The position numbers and the translations under genes are program-made. Shown here in pieces: positions 17,834 through 26,406 of a stretch of DNA of 64,000 nucleotides. The stretch is from Saccharibacter sp. 17.LH.SD. Lineage in GTDB: Bacteria > Pseudomonadota > Alphaproteobacteria > Acetobacterales > Acetobacteraceae. Position 1 is the stretch's first letter. Each line of letters starts with the position of its first letter. The notes under the pieces are model-generated. The model did no database searches, was not told the origin of the DNA, and saw nothing but the letters and a program-made list of their open reading frames with translations. The stretch covers positions 62,001-126,000 of the forward strand of contig NZ_WVHO01000012.1 of NCBI RefSeq assembly GCF_009834805.1, read 5' to 3'.

Positions 17834-18820
17834 ATGCGTTATCTGGTAACGGGTGGGGCCGGGTTTGTTGGAAGTCATGTTGTTTTAGCGTTATTGGATG
17901 CTGGTCATGAGGTAGTTGTGCTTGACAACCTAAGCACAGGTCACCGGCAGGCTGTACCTCCAAATGTAAAATTACATGAAATAGATCTTCTAGATATTTC
18001 CGCAACGTCTGAAGTAATGAAACAAGGTCCTTGGGATGGCGTTCTTCATTTTGCGGCTCTTTCATTAGTAAGTGACAGTATGCGTGATCCATTTCATTAC
18101 TTACGTCAGAACTACATAACAGCATTAAATCTCATCCAAAACTGTGTTGAACATGGTATTAAAAAAATAGTATTTTCATCAACGGCAGCATTATTTGGAG
18201 GGCCAGAGCGGCTGGACCCAATTCTTGAAACAGCCCCAGTCCAACCAGGCTCACCATATGGTGAGAGCAAATATATGATCGAGCGTGTTCTTTCTTGGGC
18301 AGATACTATTTACGGTGTGAAAAGTGCTTGCTTACGCTACTTCAATGCTGCTGGTGCTGATCCACAGGGACGTGCAGGAGAAGATCATAGACCAGAAACA
18401 CACTTGATACCGTTGACTATTGATGCGGCCCTTGGGCGTCGTCCAGCACTTAAATTATTCGGGACTGATTATCCAACTAGGGATGGTTCCTGCATTAGAG
18501 ATTATATTCATGTTACGGATTTAGCAGATGCTCATATCAGGGCTCTTGACCAAATTAGTCATAATAGCGTCACCTATAATGTCGGTAATGGCCAGGGGTA
18601 TTCAAATCTTGAAGTAATTCAGAGTGTTGAAAGGGTTAGTGGTCGTAAAGTCCCATGGGAGGCCGCACCAAGACGAAAGGGGGACCCTTCTTTGCTCGTA
18701 GCAGATTCTACAAAACTAAAGCGTGAAACAGGATGGACTCCTAAGTTTGGTGATCTTGATAAAATTGTGGAGACAGCATTATTATGGAGAGAAAAACATC
18801 CTATGGGATACGAAAAATAA
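17834..18820 (+). CDS. galE: UDP-glucose 4-epimerase
   Basis: NAD-dependent extended SDR that interconverts UDP-glucose and UDP-galactose, supplying galactose for surface polysaccharide. The NAD motif GGAGFVGSHVVLAL is at residues 8-21. The catalytic Ser (FSSTAALFG) and Tyr-x3-Lys (PYGESKYMIERVL) are present, as are RYFNAAGADPQGRAGE and the C-terminal RKGDPSLLVADSTK. It has 328 residues, normal length, with the ATG at 17834 after GGAG (a TTG lies one codon upstream). Position at the edge of the glycosyltransferase/capsule island implies a role there; GalE also serves galactose catabolism. A strong bidirectional terminator follows. Confidence 0.93.
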   Translation: MRYLVTGGAGFVGSHVVLALLDAGHEVVVLDNLSTGHRQAVPPNVKLHEIDLLDISATSEVMKQGPWDGVLHFAALSLVSDSMRDPFHYLRQNYITALNLIQNCVEHGIKKIVFSSTAALFGGPERLDPILETAPVQPGSPYGESKYMIERVLSWADTIYGVKSACLRYFNAAGADPQGRAGEDHRPETHLIPLTIDAALGRRPALKLFGTDYPTRDGSCIRDYIHVTDLADAHIRALDQISHNSVTYNVGNGQGYSNLEVIQSVERVSGRKVPWEAAPRRKGDPSLLVADSTKLKRETGWTPKFGDLDKIVETALLWREKHPMGYEK

Positions 18821-18873
18821 AGATGTTATTGTAGCTTCACCAATATTATTAGAAGAAAAATTGATGAGCGCTT

Positions 18874-18912
18874 ATTCTTACCCTGATTTTTTCTCAGGGT
18901 AAGAATTTTTTT
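18874..18912. terminator. Bidirectional terminator between galE and a glycosyltransferase
   Basis: Thirteen-base perfect stem ATTCTTACCCTGA (18874-18886) / TCAGGGTAAGAAT (18894-18906) with a 7-base loop, followed by T-run 18906-18912. A shorter T-rich arm on the other strand allows use by the convergent gene that ends at 18952. Confidence 0.92.
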
Positions 18913-18951
18913 CTTCTAGGAAGTCGGTTACTAATAGTGTAAATGTGGTTC

Positions 18952-20094
18952 TTATAGAAAAGTTCGATAAAATAGTGACATTCGTTGTGCGTAAGCCGTA
19001 AAAGAAAAGTCTTTGGCTCTATTTAACCCTGCTTCTTGTAATTTCATGCAAAGAGCATCATCCTTGTCTAAAAGATTAAAAGCATATGCGAGTTCATTTG
19101 TATCAGTATTATTGACAAGTAACGCTGCTGAGCCAGAAATTTCTTCTGTTGCATGTCCACGACTTGTAATTACAGGAGTTTGTAAAGCCATAGCTTCAAT
19201 AATAGGTAACCCAAAACCTTCCGCAAGGGATGGAAAAACGACGGCTCGTGCCTCGCTAATGGCTCGAATTAAAGAAGGAAGAGAGCACCAGGGAACAATT
19301 GTTACTGTCTCGGGTTTCCGATGAGAAACAAGCGCCCGTAGCTCGTTATCAGAGCCGTGGCCTTTCTCGCCAATAAGTGTCAAATGCCGGGTTGTTTTAG
19401 AGCGACTATGTGCATCGATAATACGGCCAATATTTTTTCGACTTTCCAACGTTCCAAAATAAATAAACCCGCCTGGTTCGCAGGGTGCTGGGGTTTGAGA
19501 GGCTTCATGCAGTAATGAATTAGAAAAAGAGACGGGCTGTGATGACATAAATATTTTAGATTCTGGGACAGAAAAACAATTTATGAGATCAGATTTAACA
19601 GAGTTTGACACTGTAACAATTGCGTCTGCTCTATTAATCCAATCGTTTAAACGTCGTATAATTCGGTTACTAGAGATCCCACTAAGCTTTGGATGTAGAA
19701 CAGGTATAATATCATGAATAGTGACAATATTGGGGATACCCGGCCAATTCATAGGTAAGGGATATGTCCAATGCATGATGGTAGGGCTTTGCGTTGATTT
19801 TACAAGAGTCGGTGATTCCCATAGACGATCCCTGACCTCTGCCGTCCGATAGAGGTCGGTGCAAGTGTAACCTTGTTGTTTAAGACTGAGGCTTCTAGAT
19901 GGCATGGTACTGCGTATGGCACGTGCTATGCGAGAGGCAAGACTATGTGCTGAATGAGCGGTTGCCGTCTCATCATGAAGCATCATAGGCTGAAGCCCTG
20001 TGGCAATACACGCGTTTTTTAAGGTTGCCGCATATGTTGCAACCCCCGTTCCGCGACCTCTTCCCGTATTGCGAGTATCTAGCCCTATTAACAT
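18952..20094 (-). CDS. Glycosyltransferase, GT4 (group 1) type
   Basis: 380 residues, retaining GT-B fold transferase predicted to add a sugar to the island's polysaccharide, cytoplasmic side of the membrane. N-terminal donor/acceptor loop: GRGRGTGVATYAATL. C-terminal nucleotide-sugar domain: YFGTLESRKNIGRIIDAH, then the EX7E-type segment FPSLAEGFGLPIIEAMAL with its two glutamates, then PVITSRGHATEE. Related in order and sequence to the transferase at 23568-24884 (both share GTGVATYA and MHWTYP-like motifs), so the two are probably paralogues. Donor and linkage are unreadable. It stands alone on the minus strand, convergent with galE. Start is ATG 20094; no clear Shine-Dalgarno. Confidence 0.88.
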   Translation of the reverse strand: MLIGLDTRNTGRGRGTGVATYAATLKNACIATGLQPMMLHDETATAHSAHSLASRIARAIRSTMPSRSLSLKQQGYTCTDLYRTAEVRDRLWESPTLVKSTQSPTIMHWTYPLPMNWPGIPNIVTIHDIIPVLHPKLSGISSNRIIRRLNDWINRADAIVTVSNSVKSDLINCFSVPESKIFMSSQPVSFSNSLLHEASQTPAPCEPGGFIYFGTLESRKNIGRIIDAHSRSKTTRHLTLIGEKGHGSDNELRALVSHRKPETVTIVPWCSLPSLIRAISEARAVVFPSLAEGFGLPIIEAMALQTPVITSRGHATEEISGSAALLVNNTDTNELAYAFNLLDKDDALCMKLQEAGLNRAKDFSFTAYAQRMSLFYRTFL

Positions 20095-20450
20095 TGGGGG
20101 AAATGTTGGAAGTCTGATTTTATTTTGGACATATGATTCAAGATGATAGCACCTAGAATAAGAAGAGTTTCATTGGTTACTGAACTCTGAAGAAACAGAT
20201 TTTGTAAAGGTGAAGGCGATTTATGGCTCCTAATGTTCACCACCTATTTTCGTATAGTTACAATGGATCTCGGTAAAAGAACTATCGCATTTGCCAATTG
20301 TTGATGGAAGATGAAAAATTAAGGGAATAAAACTTTAGCGAGCCTTTAACATTCCAAGTGGCTTTTGTATCAATTTTTAGTGAGAAGATAAACCAAAATG
20401 CTAGCTTTGCTGGGCTGATATGATTTTGTTTCGAAAAAGAGAGTTGCTTG
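20095..20450. other. Divergent intergenic region before kpsE
   Basis: About 355 bases between a minus-strand transferase and plus-strand kpsE. AT-rich, no gene visible. It must carry promoters for both; I cannot identify a specific operator. A GGTGAA (20210-20215)/TTCACC (20238-20243) pair is too loosely spaced to call. Confidence 0.5.
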
Positions 20451-21647
20451 ATGCATCAGTTTAGGGCAATTCGTAGAGTCATGAATCAGGTGCCTGTTAA
20501 TGATACTCCTTTTGAAGGTCAAATAAGCTTTGCTCGCAGCACGGTCTCGAGTGTTGTTGCTTGGGGACGTCGGAACCTTGGCCTTTGCATTGGCGTTTTT
20601 GTTCCAACGTTGCTATCGGCTGCTTATTACGCCTTTCTAGCAACGCCCCAGTACGTTTCAGAAGCCGAGTTCGTTGTGCGTGGGCAACATGCTCGGCCAA
20701 GTCCAATCTTGACAGGGCTGTTGGAAGGTGGTGGTGGGGCGGCCACTGAGGATACATATGTGGTCCAGGCCTATGTAACATCACGTGATGCCGCACAGCT
20801 TCTAATGCGGACACAAAACTTAAAAAAAGTTTACAATACGCCTGTGGCAGATGCGTTAGCGCGTTTTCCGAATTTCTATTCAGGTCATACATTTGAACAT
20901 TTCTATCGCTATTATAAGAAGCATATCACTGCAGAGCTCGACACGAACACTGGAGTATCAATACTTCGAGTAAGAACATTTAATCCGAGTGATTCTCAAA
21001 GGGTGGCTAGAGCTCTTCTGAGGTCGGCAGAAAATCTAGTCAATGATATGAATACCCGCCAGCGAGCTAATACTATCGCAGCATCGTCGCGTGAGCTCCA
21101 ATCGGCATTAAATAAGTTGGCAGCCGTTAATCAAAAGATTGATGCTTATCGTAACGAAATTGCGATGCTTGATCCTACAAAGCAATCGCAGCCCATTCTG
21201 AAGGATATAGCAAGCCTTCAAACTATGTTAGTGACCACGCGAGTTGAACTTGCACAGTTACAGCGTTCTACACCTCACAGCCCACTAATAGAAGTACATA
21301 AACGCCGTATCACGGCTCTTGAGATAGAGATTAAGAAGGCGGAAGAGAAGATTACGGGTTCGGACATGTCTTTCGTTCCTAAGGTTAGTGGTTATGATGA
21401 CTTAATTTTTCAAAGGACTCTTTTGGAAAAGGAAGTTATAGCTGCTGATTCTGCTCTCGCTACAGCAAAGCTTCAAGCCGATCGTCAACTTTTATATTTG
21501 GATGAAGTGACACAGCCTAACCTACCGGACTATGCAACATATCCACATGCAATCTCCGATATCGCGGTGGTGTTTGCTGCGACGTTCAGTATGTATCTGA
21601 TGATCGTGTTGCTGATAGGTGGCGCGAGAGAACATAAACTCACTTAA
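20451..21647 (+). CDS. kpsE: Capsule export inner-membrane protein, KpsE/CtrB-like
   Basis: Polysaccharide co-polymerase-type protein that spans the periplasm and links the ABC exporter to the outer-membrane channel in group 2/3 capsule export. Residues about 45-65 form the first membrane helix (LCIGVFVPTLLSAAYYAFLA), then YVSEAEFVVRG, the usual Wzz-domain start. A long coiled-coil region (SRELQSALNKLAAVNQKIDA onward) is followed by a second helix at the C-terminus (IAVVFAATFSMYLMIVLLIGG) and a short tail. 398 residues, normal for KpsE/BexC/CtrB. ATG 20451 (a TTG is one codon upstream). kpsT starts 13 bases downstream, so the pair is an operon. Confidence 0.88.
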   Translation: MHQFRAIRRVMNQVPVNDTPFEGQISFARSTVSSVVAWGRRNLGLCIGVFVPTLLSAAYYAFLATPQYVSEAEFVVRGQHARPSPILTGLLEGGGGAATEDTYVVQAYVTSRDAAQLLMRTQNLKKVYNTPVADALARFPNFYSGHTFEHFYRYYKKHITAELDTNTGVSILRVRTFNPSDSQRVARALLRSAENLVNDMNTRQRANTIAASSRELQSALNKLAAVNQKIDAYRNEIAMLDPTKQSQPILKDIASLQTMLVTTRVELAQLQRSTPHSPLIEVHKRRITALEIEIKKAEEKITGSDMSFVPKVSGYDDLIFQRTLLEKEVIAADSALATAKLQADRQLLYLDEVTQPNLPDYATYPHAISDIAVVFAATFSMYLMIVLLIGGAREHKLT

Positions 21648-21660
21648 AGCGGGTTAGAAC

Positions 21661-22311
21661 GTGTTACAGTGTATAGACATAACAAAGGATTACCCGTTGG
21701 GTCATGGGCGCCATAGGGTTTTGGATAAGGTTAACTTTCAACTTAATCCAGGCGAAAAATTGGGAGTGCTTGGTCGGAATGGTGCTGGAAAATCGACGCT
21801 CATACGTATCATAGGTGGTGTTGAGCCTATGACAAGTGGACGAATTGAACGGAGCATGTCTATTTCATGGCCACTTGCGTTTGGAGGAGCATTCCAAGGA
21901 AGCTTAAGTGGATTAGATAACTTACGCTTTATTTGCAGGATTTATGATCTAGATTATCAGTCCACACGTGAGTACGTAGACGACTTTGCTGAACTCGGCG
22001 TGCAATTGGCTGAACCTGTTAAGACATATTCATCAGGTATGCGTGCACGTTTGGCTTTTGCACTTTCAATCATGATTGAATTCGACTGTTATTTAATAGA
22101 TGAAATTATTATGGTCGGAGATGCTCGCTTTCATAAGCGTTGTCAAGAAGAACTTTTTGTGAAACGAAAAGACCGGGCTATGATCGTCGTGTCTCATGAC
22201 ATGGGGTTTATACATGGTGTGTGCGACCATGCGGCTCTTATTGCGAATGGTAAATTTATCCAATACGGAGAAGACACTGGCGCTGCTATTGCTGCTTATG
22301 AGGCTCTTTGA
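21661..22311 (+). CDS. kpsT: Capsule ABC exporter ATPase, KpsT/CtrD-like
   Basis: ATPase subunit of the ABC-2 exporter that moves lipid-linked capsule across the inner membrane. Walker A GRNGAGKSTL, signature YSSGMRARLAFALS and Walker B YLIDEIIMVGD (capsule-type, in place of LLLDEP) are visible, with SHDMGFI after it. The 216-residue length and the LDNLRFICRIYDL segment match KpsT/CtrD closely. It starts with GTG at 21661. Its membrane partner KpsM is not adjacent; the only candidate is at 32094, 10 kb away. Confidence 0.92.
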   Translation: MLQCIDITKDYPLGHGRHRVLDKVNFQLNPGEKLGVLGRNGAGKSTLIRIIGGVEPMTSGRIERSMSISWPLAFGGAFQGSLSGLDNLRFICRIYDLDYQSTREYVDDFAELGVQLAEPVKTYSSGMRARLAFALSIMIEFDCYLIDEIIMVGDARFHKRCQEELFVKRKDRAMIVVSHDMGFIHGVCDHAALIANGKFIQYGEDTGAAIAAYEAL

Positions 22312-22331
22312 CACAAGAATTGTTTGATTTT

Positions 22332-23552
22332 CTATCGTGCTAGATAAGCAGCGGTAATGGCGGGGCTAATCAGCGTACCTATCAACTGATCGAGCTTATA
22401 AAATTTGTCTGCTTTCGCATTAGCGATCAGCAGAACATCCTTTGTTTTCATGGGGACATGTTGCGCTAGAAAATAACTGTTCGGGTTCATCATATCTATC
22501 TGATACACAACAGGTATCCCTTGAGGGGTGGGAGGTGTTGTAAGCCCTAATTGCTTGGCTGCTATTGGATCCTCAAAACGGAAAAGAAATACTGCATTGG
22601 GATCTGCACGGTTGTCATTTGGGCCGCCAACACGCGCTAGTGCCTCAGCAAGAGAGACGTGTGGAGTTTTAAATGGTACTTCCGTGGCCTGTGCGCCTGC
22701 TGCGCCAAAAACAGTGTAACTGCGAGGCTGATAGATGACATGGATACGATCTCCAGGATGGGCATAGACATCTTCCCGTGGAACAGATTCTAATGTGCCT
22801 AAGTCTGTTGCTCCAACTTTGTCACCACGGACTAATTCGACATGAGAATCTTCTGGTGGACGAATTGCGCCTCCGGCGATAGCTATAACATCCGATAAGT
22901 GCTCTCGAGTAGTACTCAAAACAACCCTTCCTGGATTGTGAACTTCCCCCGAAACAATGACTGTATTCGCAATATCGTTTGATATTCGAACCATGACTTG
23001 TGGATTTTGTGATTTTCCTCGTAGGCTATTTCGAATATTTTCTGCAAGGGATTGAGGAGTTAATCCTGCAGCATGTAGGCGTCCAACATAGGGAATAATA
23101 ATCGTACCATCCGTTTCTACCTGCGTGGGAGGAAGATTTTGGTTTGTTACATTCGCTAATGGTCCTGGCGCCGCGCTAGAACTATTCTGGGTTTCTGAAG
23201 GAACGAAAAGGCCTCCTCCGAGTTCGAAAATCGTAATTGTTAGCACATCGCCGGGGCCAATATGGTCATTACGAGGTCGGTCAGAAGTAGACGTATCAAG
23301 ACTTGAAATTAAGGGAGGAATTTCAGCCGATAGAATATCCATGACTTTTGGAGTAATAGATATAATTTGGAATCCAAGCGGATTAGTTTGTTGCAAGCGT
23401 GCAGTTTTTAGCACGTGGCTTTCTGTAGGTGCGCTATCTGGAAGACTATTGCATCCGGAAAGAGTTAAGGCCCCCACGCTGCTAAGGCCGACTAAAAATT
23501 TCTTTCCTGAAAGTTTAAGGTATCGAATAGATCCGAGATGTTTAAAGCGCAT
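22332..23552 (-). CDS. Outer-membrane polysaccharide export lipoprotein (KpsD/Wza/CtrA-like)
   Basis: Outer-membrane channel component for capsule. A lipoprotein signal ends in the lipobox LSGC near residue 35. Poly_export domain: GPGDVLTITIFE, with the alternating beta-pattern and VETDGTIIIPYVGRLHAAG, then SLBB-type repeats (VIVSGEVHNPGRVVLS; VFGAAGAQATEVPF). 406 residues. I use the ATG at 23552; a TTG lies one codon upstream. It is transcribed on the minus strand after a glycosyltransferase gene (15-base gap) and converges on kpsT, 20 bases apart. The lipoprotein form and length fit CtrA/BexD/Wza; the KpsD role is by context. Confidence 0.88.
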   Translation of the reverse strand: MRFKHLGSIRYLKLSGKKFLVGLSSVGALTLSGCNSLPDSAPTESHVLKTARLQQTNPLGFQIISITPKVMDILSAEIPPLISSLDTSTSDRPRNDHIGPGDVLTITIFELGGGLFVPSETQNSSSAAPGPLANVTNQNLPPTQVETDGTIIIPYVGRLHAAGLTPQSLAENIRNSLRGKSQNPQVMVRISNDIANTVIVSGEVHNPGRVVLSTTREHLSDVIAIAGGAIRPPEDSHVELVRGDKVGATDLGTLESVPREDVYAHPGDRIHVIYQPRSYTVFGAAGAQATEVPFKTPHVSLAEALARVGGPNDNRADPNAVFLFRFEDPIAAKQLGLTTPPTPQGIPVVYQIDMMNPNSYFLAQHVPMKTKDVLLIANAKADKFYKLDQLIGTLISPAITAAYLAR

Positions 23553-23567
23553 CAAAGGTCAACTCTT

Positions 23568-24884
23568 TCAATTTTGGGCTAATGACAGCATTGAATGATA
23601 CATTTTGCTGAGGAGTTCTTGGTAGGATTCCATACTAAAACGAGTTGCCTGATGATAGCCAGCTATGCTCAGGGCTTCACATAAAGCATCATCTTGATCC
23701 AGTTTACGTATAGAGTCAGCAATTGCTTTAATATCGTAGGCATTTGTTCGCAGTGACGCATTTCCTCCCACTTCTGGAAGGGCTCCCTCTTCCGAAATTA
23801 AAGTAGGTACCCCACAATTCATTGCTTCAAGAACGGGAAGGCCAAATCCCTCGCTTAAAGACGGAAACAGAAGCGCCCGTGCCTGTCGGAGTAATGCAAA
23901 CAAGGTTCTTTCTGGTAGGTAGTTTATAAGCATAATCCGGCCAGTGGCAATTCCATGGTCGAGGTATCGTAACTCATTTTCTGTTTTCCAAGCCATAGCC
24001 CCGACGAGTACAAGTTGTCTTCGACAATTTGAAGCGAGAAAAGCCTCAATGATTCTGCCGATATTTTTTTTAGGTTCCAATGATCCAAAAAAAATAAAAT
24101 ATTCTTTTGGAGTCAAGTTAAACTTAGACCGTATTTCAGTAACGCACTCCTCATCAGAGTAATTTGAAATGGCATCCTTATTATCTGAAGTTTGGTAAGT
24201 GTTGTATAATTTCCCATCAAATTCTGGAAAAAAAGATAGTATATCTTTCTTTGAAGCTTCTGACACAGTACAAAGTGCGCTGGATTGTTCTCCAATTTTT
24301 TTCAGAAGACGGAAGTAATATGTTTTATTATCAAGGGTAGTATGTGGTAGACGGAGTGGAACGATATCATGAAGCGTATAAACGTTTAGAGCGCCTTTTA
24401 ACTGCACGGGGATAGGATAGGTCCAATGCATGATCTGCGGAGGATTGTTCATGTGTATGGGCATGAGCTTTCCCGTGAGGCGAAAGTGCTCTTCCGCTTT
24501 CCGGAATAAATTTCGAGCATTAAAGAGGCGATCAAAAATCGGAAGACGTTCTGAAAAAGATCGAGCGTCAATGCGTCCCGTGATAGGAATTTTGATAACT
24601 TTTGGTGCTATAATTATCTGACTTCGATCCTGCCACCATTTTTTTGTAAAAATTGACCTCTTACGTGGCTGGGGAGCAGAGCACAATGTATCAAAAAAAT
24701 TGATCTCCATGATTGCCGGAGAGTTACTCTTGGGAATGTCTAATCCGTATAATACGTCGACTGGGTGGCCCATTCCCGTTAGTGCACGGCTTAGCGTGCG
24801 CGCATAAGTCGCTACCCCAGTTCCTTTTTCGAGCCCCAAATTAAATCCATCTATCCCGATACGGAGCTGTGTTTCTTTCAACAA
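23568..24884 (-). CDS. Glycosyltransferase, GT4 type
   Basis: 438-residue GT-B transferase. The N-terminal domain has GLEKGTGVATYARTL and the acceptor/donor cleft segment MHWTYPIPVQLKG; the nucleotide-sugar domain has FFGSLEPKKNIGRIIEAF, then FPSLSEGFGLPVLEAMNC with the EX7E pair and PTLISEEGALPEVGG. It resembles the transferase at 18952-20094 in both halves. The reading frame starts at a TTG (24884), with an AGGATGGA element nine bases upstream; the ATG at 24894 is out of frame. It lies immediately before the outer-membrane exporter gene in the same transcription unit. Donor sugar unknown. Confidence 0.88.
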   Translation of the reverse strand: MLKETQLRIGIDGFNLGLEKGTGVATYARTLSRALTGMGHPVDVLYGLDIPKSNSPAIMEINFFDTLCSAPQPRKRSIFTKKWWQDRSQIIIAPKVIKIPITGRIDARSFSERLPIFDRLFNARNLFRKAEEHFRLTGKLMPIHMNNPPQIMHWTYPIPVQLKGALNVYTLHDIVPLRLPHTTLDNKTYYFRLLKKIGEQSSALCTVSEASKKDILSFFPEFDGKLYNTYQTSDNKDAISNYSDEECVTEIRSKFNLTPKEYFIFFGSLEPKKNIGRIIEAFLASNCRRQLVLVGAMAWKTENELRYLDHGIATGRIMLINYLPERTLFALLRQARALLFPSLSEGFGLPVLEAMNCGVPTLISEEGALPEVGGNASLRTNAYDIKAIADSIRKLDQDDALCEALSIAGYHQATRFSMESYQELLSKMYHSMLSLAQN

Positions 24885-25182
24885 ATGTTTCCATCCTCAA
24901 GGCAAAAGGAACCAATCCTGGCGGAACTTCATAAACTCAGCAGAGTTGATAGATTGCTTTCATACACAACTTCGCCACCCGATAGCAAAATCTTCCGCCT
25001 ATTACCAGTTTGAATAAAGAGAGCGAAGAGCATACTTTTAAGATCATCTTGGTGGGGGCAGGAAACGTTGCAGTTCCTACTTAGCCAAGGAGAGGCACCT
25101 TATATTCAATAGTTGTGGTATAAAATCTTATGGAAACATGAGAGCTATGACAGAACTTCGAGAGAACAAGAAAATTTTTATC

Positions 25183-26406
25183 TTACGTGAATTTTTCTTC
25201 AAGATGTGTAAGGGCCAACCTGATGCTATCCTCCCAAGAGATGGTGTGCCATTCTTCTAGCCGCTGCAATTGTGCGTTTCGGCGAATACCATTGTCCTTA
25301 TAATCGGCGACGGCCTCTTGCCATGCTTGACCGTTTAACGGATCTAGGTATTCAGCGACATTACCACCAACTTCACGAAGTACTGGGATATCAGAGCATA
25401 ATACGGGAACGCCACGGGCAAGTGCTTCGGAGACAGGAAGCCCGAATCCTTCTACAAATGTTGGGAATAGGAGCCCCTTACTTCCGCACAATATAGCGTG
25501 AACATCTGTATCAGAAAGAGCTTGACATTCAATTACATGATTTTCCAAAGTCGGGCAGCGTTCCAGAAGATCGACAACATTTTCATTTTCCCATCCTCTT
25601 TTCCCTATGATCACTAATACAGGGACCGTATTGCCAAGCTGTTCAATCATTCTTCTCCATAGAAGGAGAAGGAGGAGATGATTTTTTCTAGGTTCTATTG
25701 TGCTGAGACATACAAAATATGGTCGGCCTAAGATGCGCTTCATCTCTGGTATTGCGTCTGTGTCAGTAAATTTGGTTACAATTGGGGCTTCGACGCCATG
25801 TAAAACAGGCCAGATTGGAAGTGATAGAGTGTTCTTACCAAGATGACGTGATAGAGTATCTTTCACATATACTGACGGAACGATAACGGCATCAGCTAAT
25901 TGTGCAACCGTCTTTATTCTGCGTTTATGACGTTGGGGTTCGCGTGCACGTGCATATTCTGGATAATCAATTGGTATGACATCATGGATCATTGGCACGA
26001 AACGAGCGCCTGTTTTGCGTAAAAAAGCGTTGATTGTTCTTGGGTGTGTCAGGTGATGGTGTGACACATTCAGATAAATAGTATTGTCTTTACGTAAAAT
26101 TTGTCGCCGAATAAGACCGCGCCGGATTTTTGTCGCGACGCGAAGTGCCGGGCGTCCTATGTTGGAATTATTCCATTGTTTTGACAGTAATGTGATAAAA
26201 TTTTCCGCTGTTTCATATTTTATGCATCCCATAAATCCAAAAGGATGCATTGCACAAAAGCTACTTCGGTTTGATAAATGAGCCAAAAAATGGCGTGCAT
26301 AGGCGAGTTCAACACGGTCTATTCCCGTGGGTGCTGAAGCGCCAGAACGGGAAAGTAAACGAGAAATATCAAGAATAAAAAATAGCGGCTTTGTATTGTT
26401 AGTCAC
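25183..26406 (-). CDS. Glycosyltransferase, GT4 type
   Basis: 407-residue GT-B transferase, different subgroup from the two above. N-terminus FFILDISRLLSRSGA and PTGIDRVELAYARHFL is typical of GT4 enzymes in polysaccharide loci; the C-terminal half has CLSTIEPRKNHLLLL, VIIGKRGWEN, then FPTFVEGFGLPVSEALAR (EX7E pair) and VPVLCSDIPVLREVGG. GTG start at 26406 overlaps the kpsS stop by 4 bp, so it is the third gene of a kpsC-kpsS-GT unit. A 298-base gap with no recognisable gene follows it downstream (24885-25182). Confidence 0.87.
   Translation of the reverse strand: MTNNTKPLFFILDISRLLSRSGASAPTGIDRVELAYARHFLAHLSNRSSFCAMHPFGFMGCIKYETAENFITLLSKQWNNSNIGRPALRVATKIRRGLIRRQILRKDNTIYLNVSHHHLTHPRTINAFLRKTGARFVPMIHDVIPIDYPEYARAREPQRHKRRIKTVAQLADAVIVPSVYVKDTLSRHLGKNTLSLPIWPVLHGVEAPIVTKFTDTDAIPEMKRILGRPYFVCLSTIEPRKNHLLLLLLWRRMIEQLGNTVPVLVIIGKRGWENENVVDLLERCPTLENHVIECQALSDTDVHAILCGSKGLLFPTFVEGFGLPVSEALARGVPVLCSDIPVLREVGGNVAEYLDPLNGQAWQEAVADYKDNGIRRNAQLQRLEEWHTISWEDSIRLALTHLEEKFT

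Noticed and set aside
20210-20243. GGTGAA / TTCACC pair before kpsE as an operator
   Set aside because: The arms are only six bases and 22 bases apart; chance level in AT-rich DNA.
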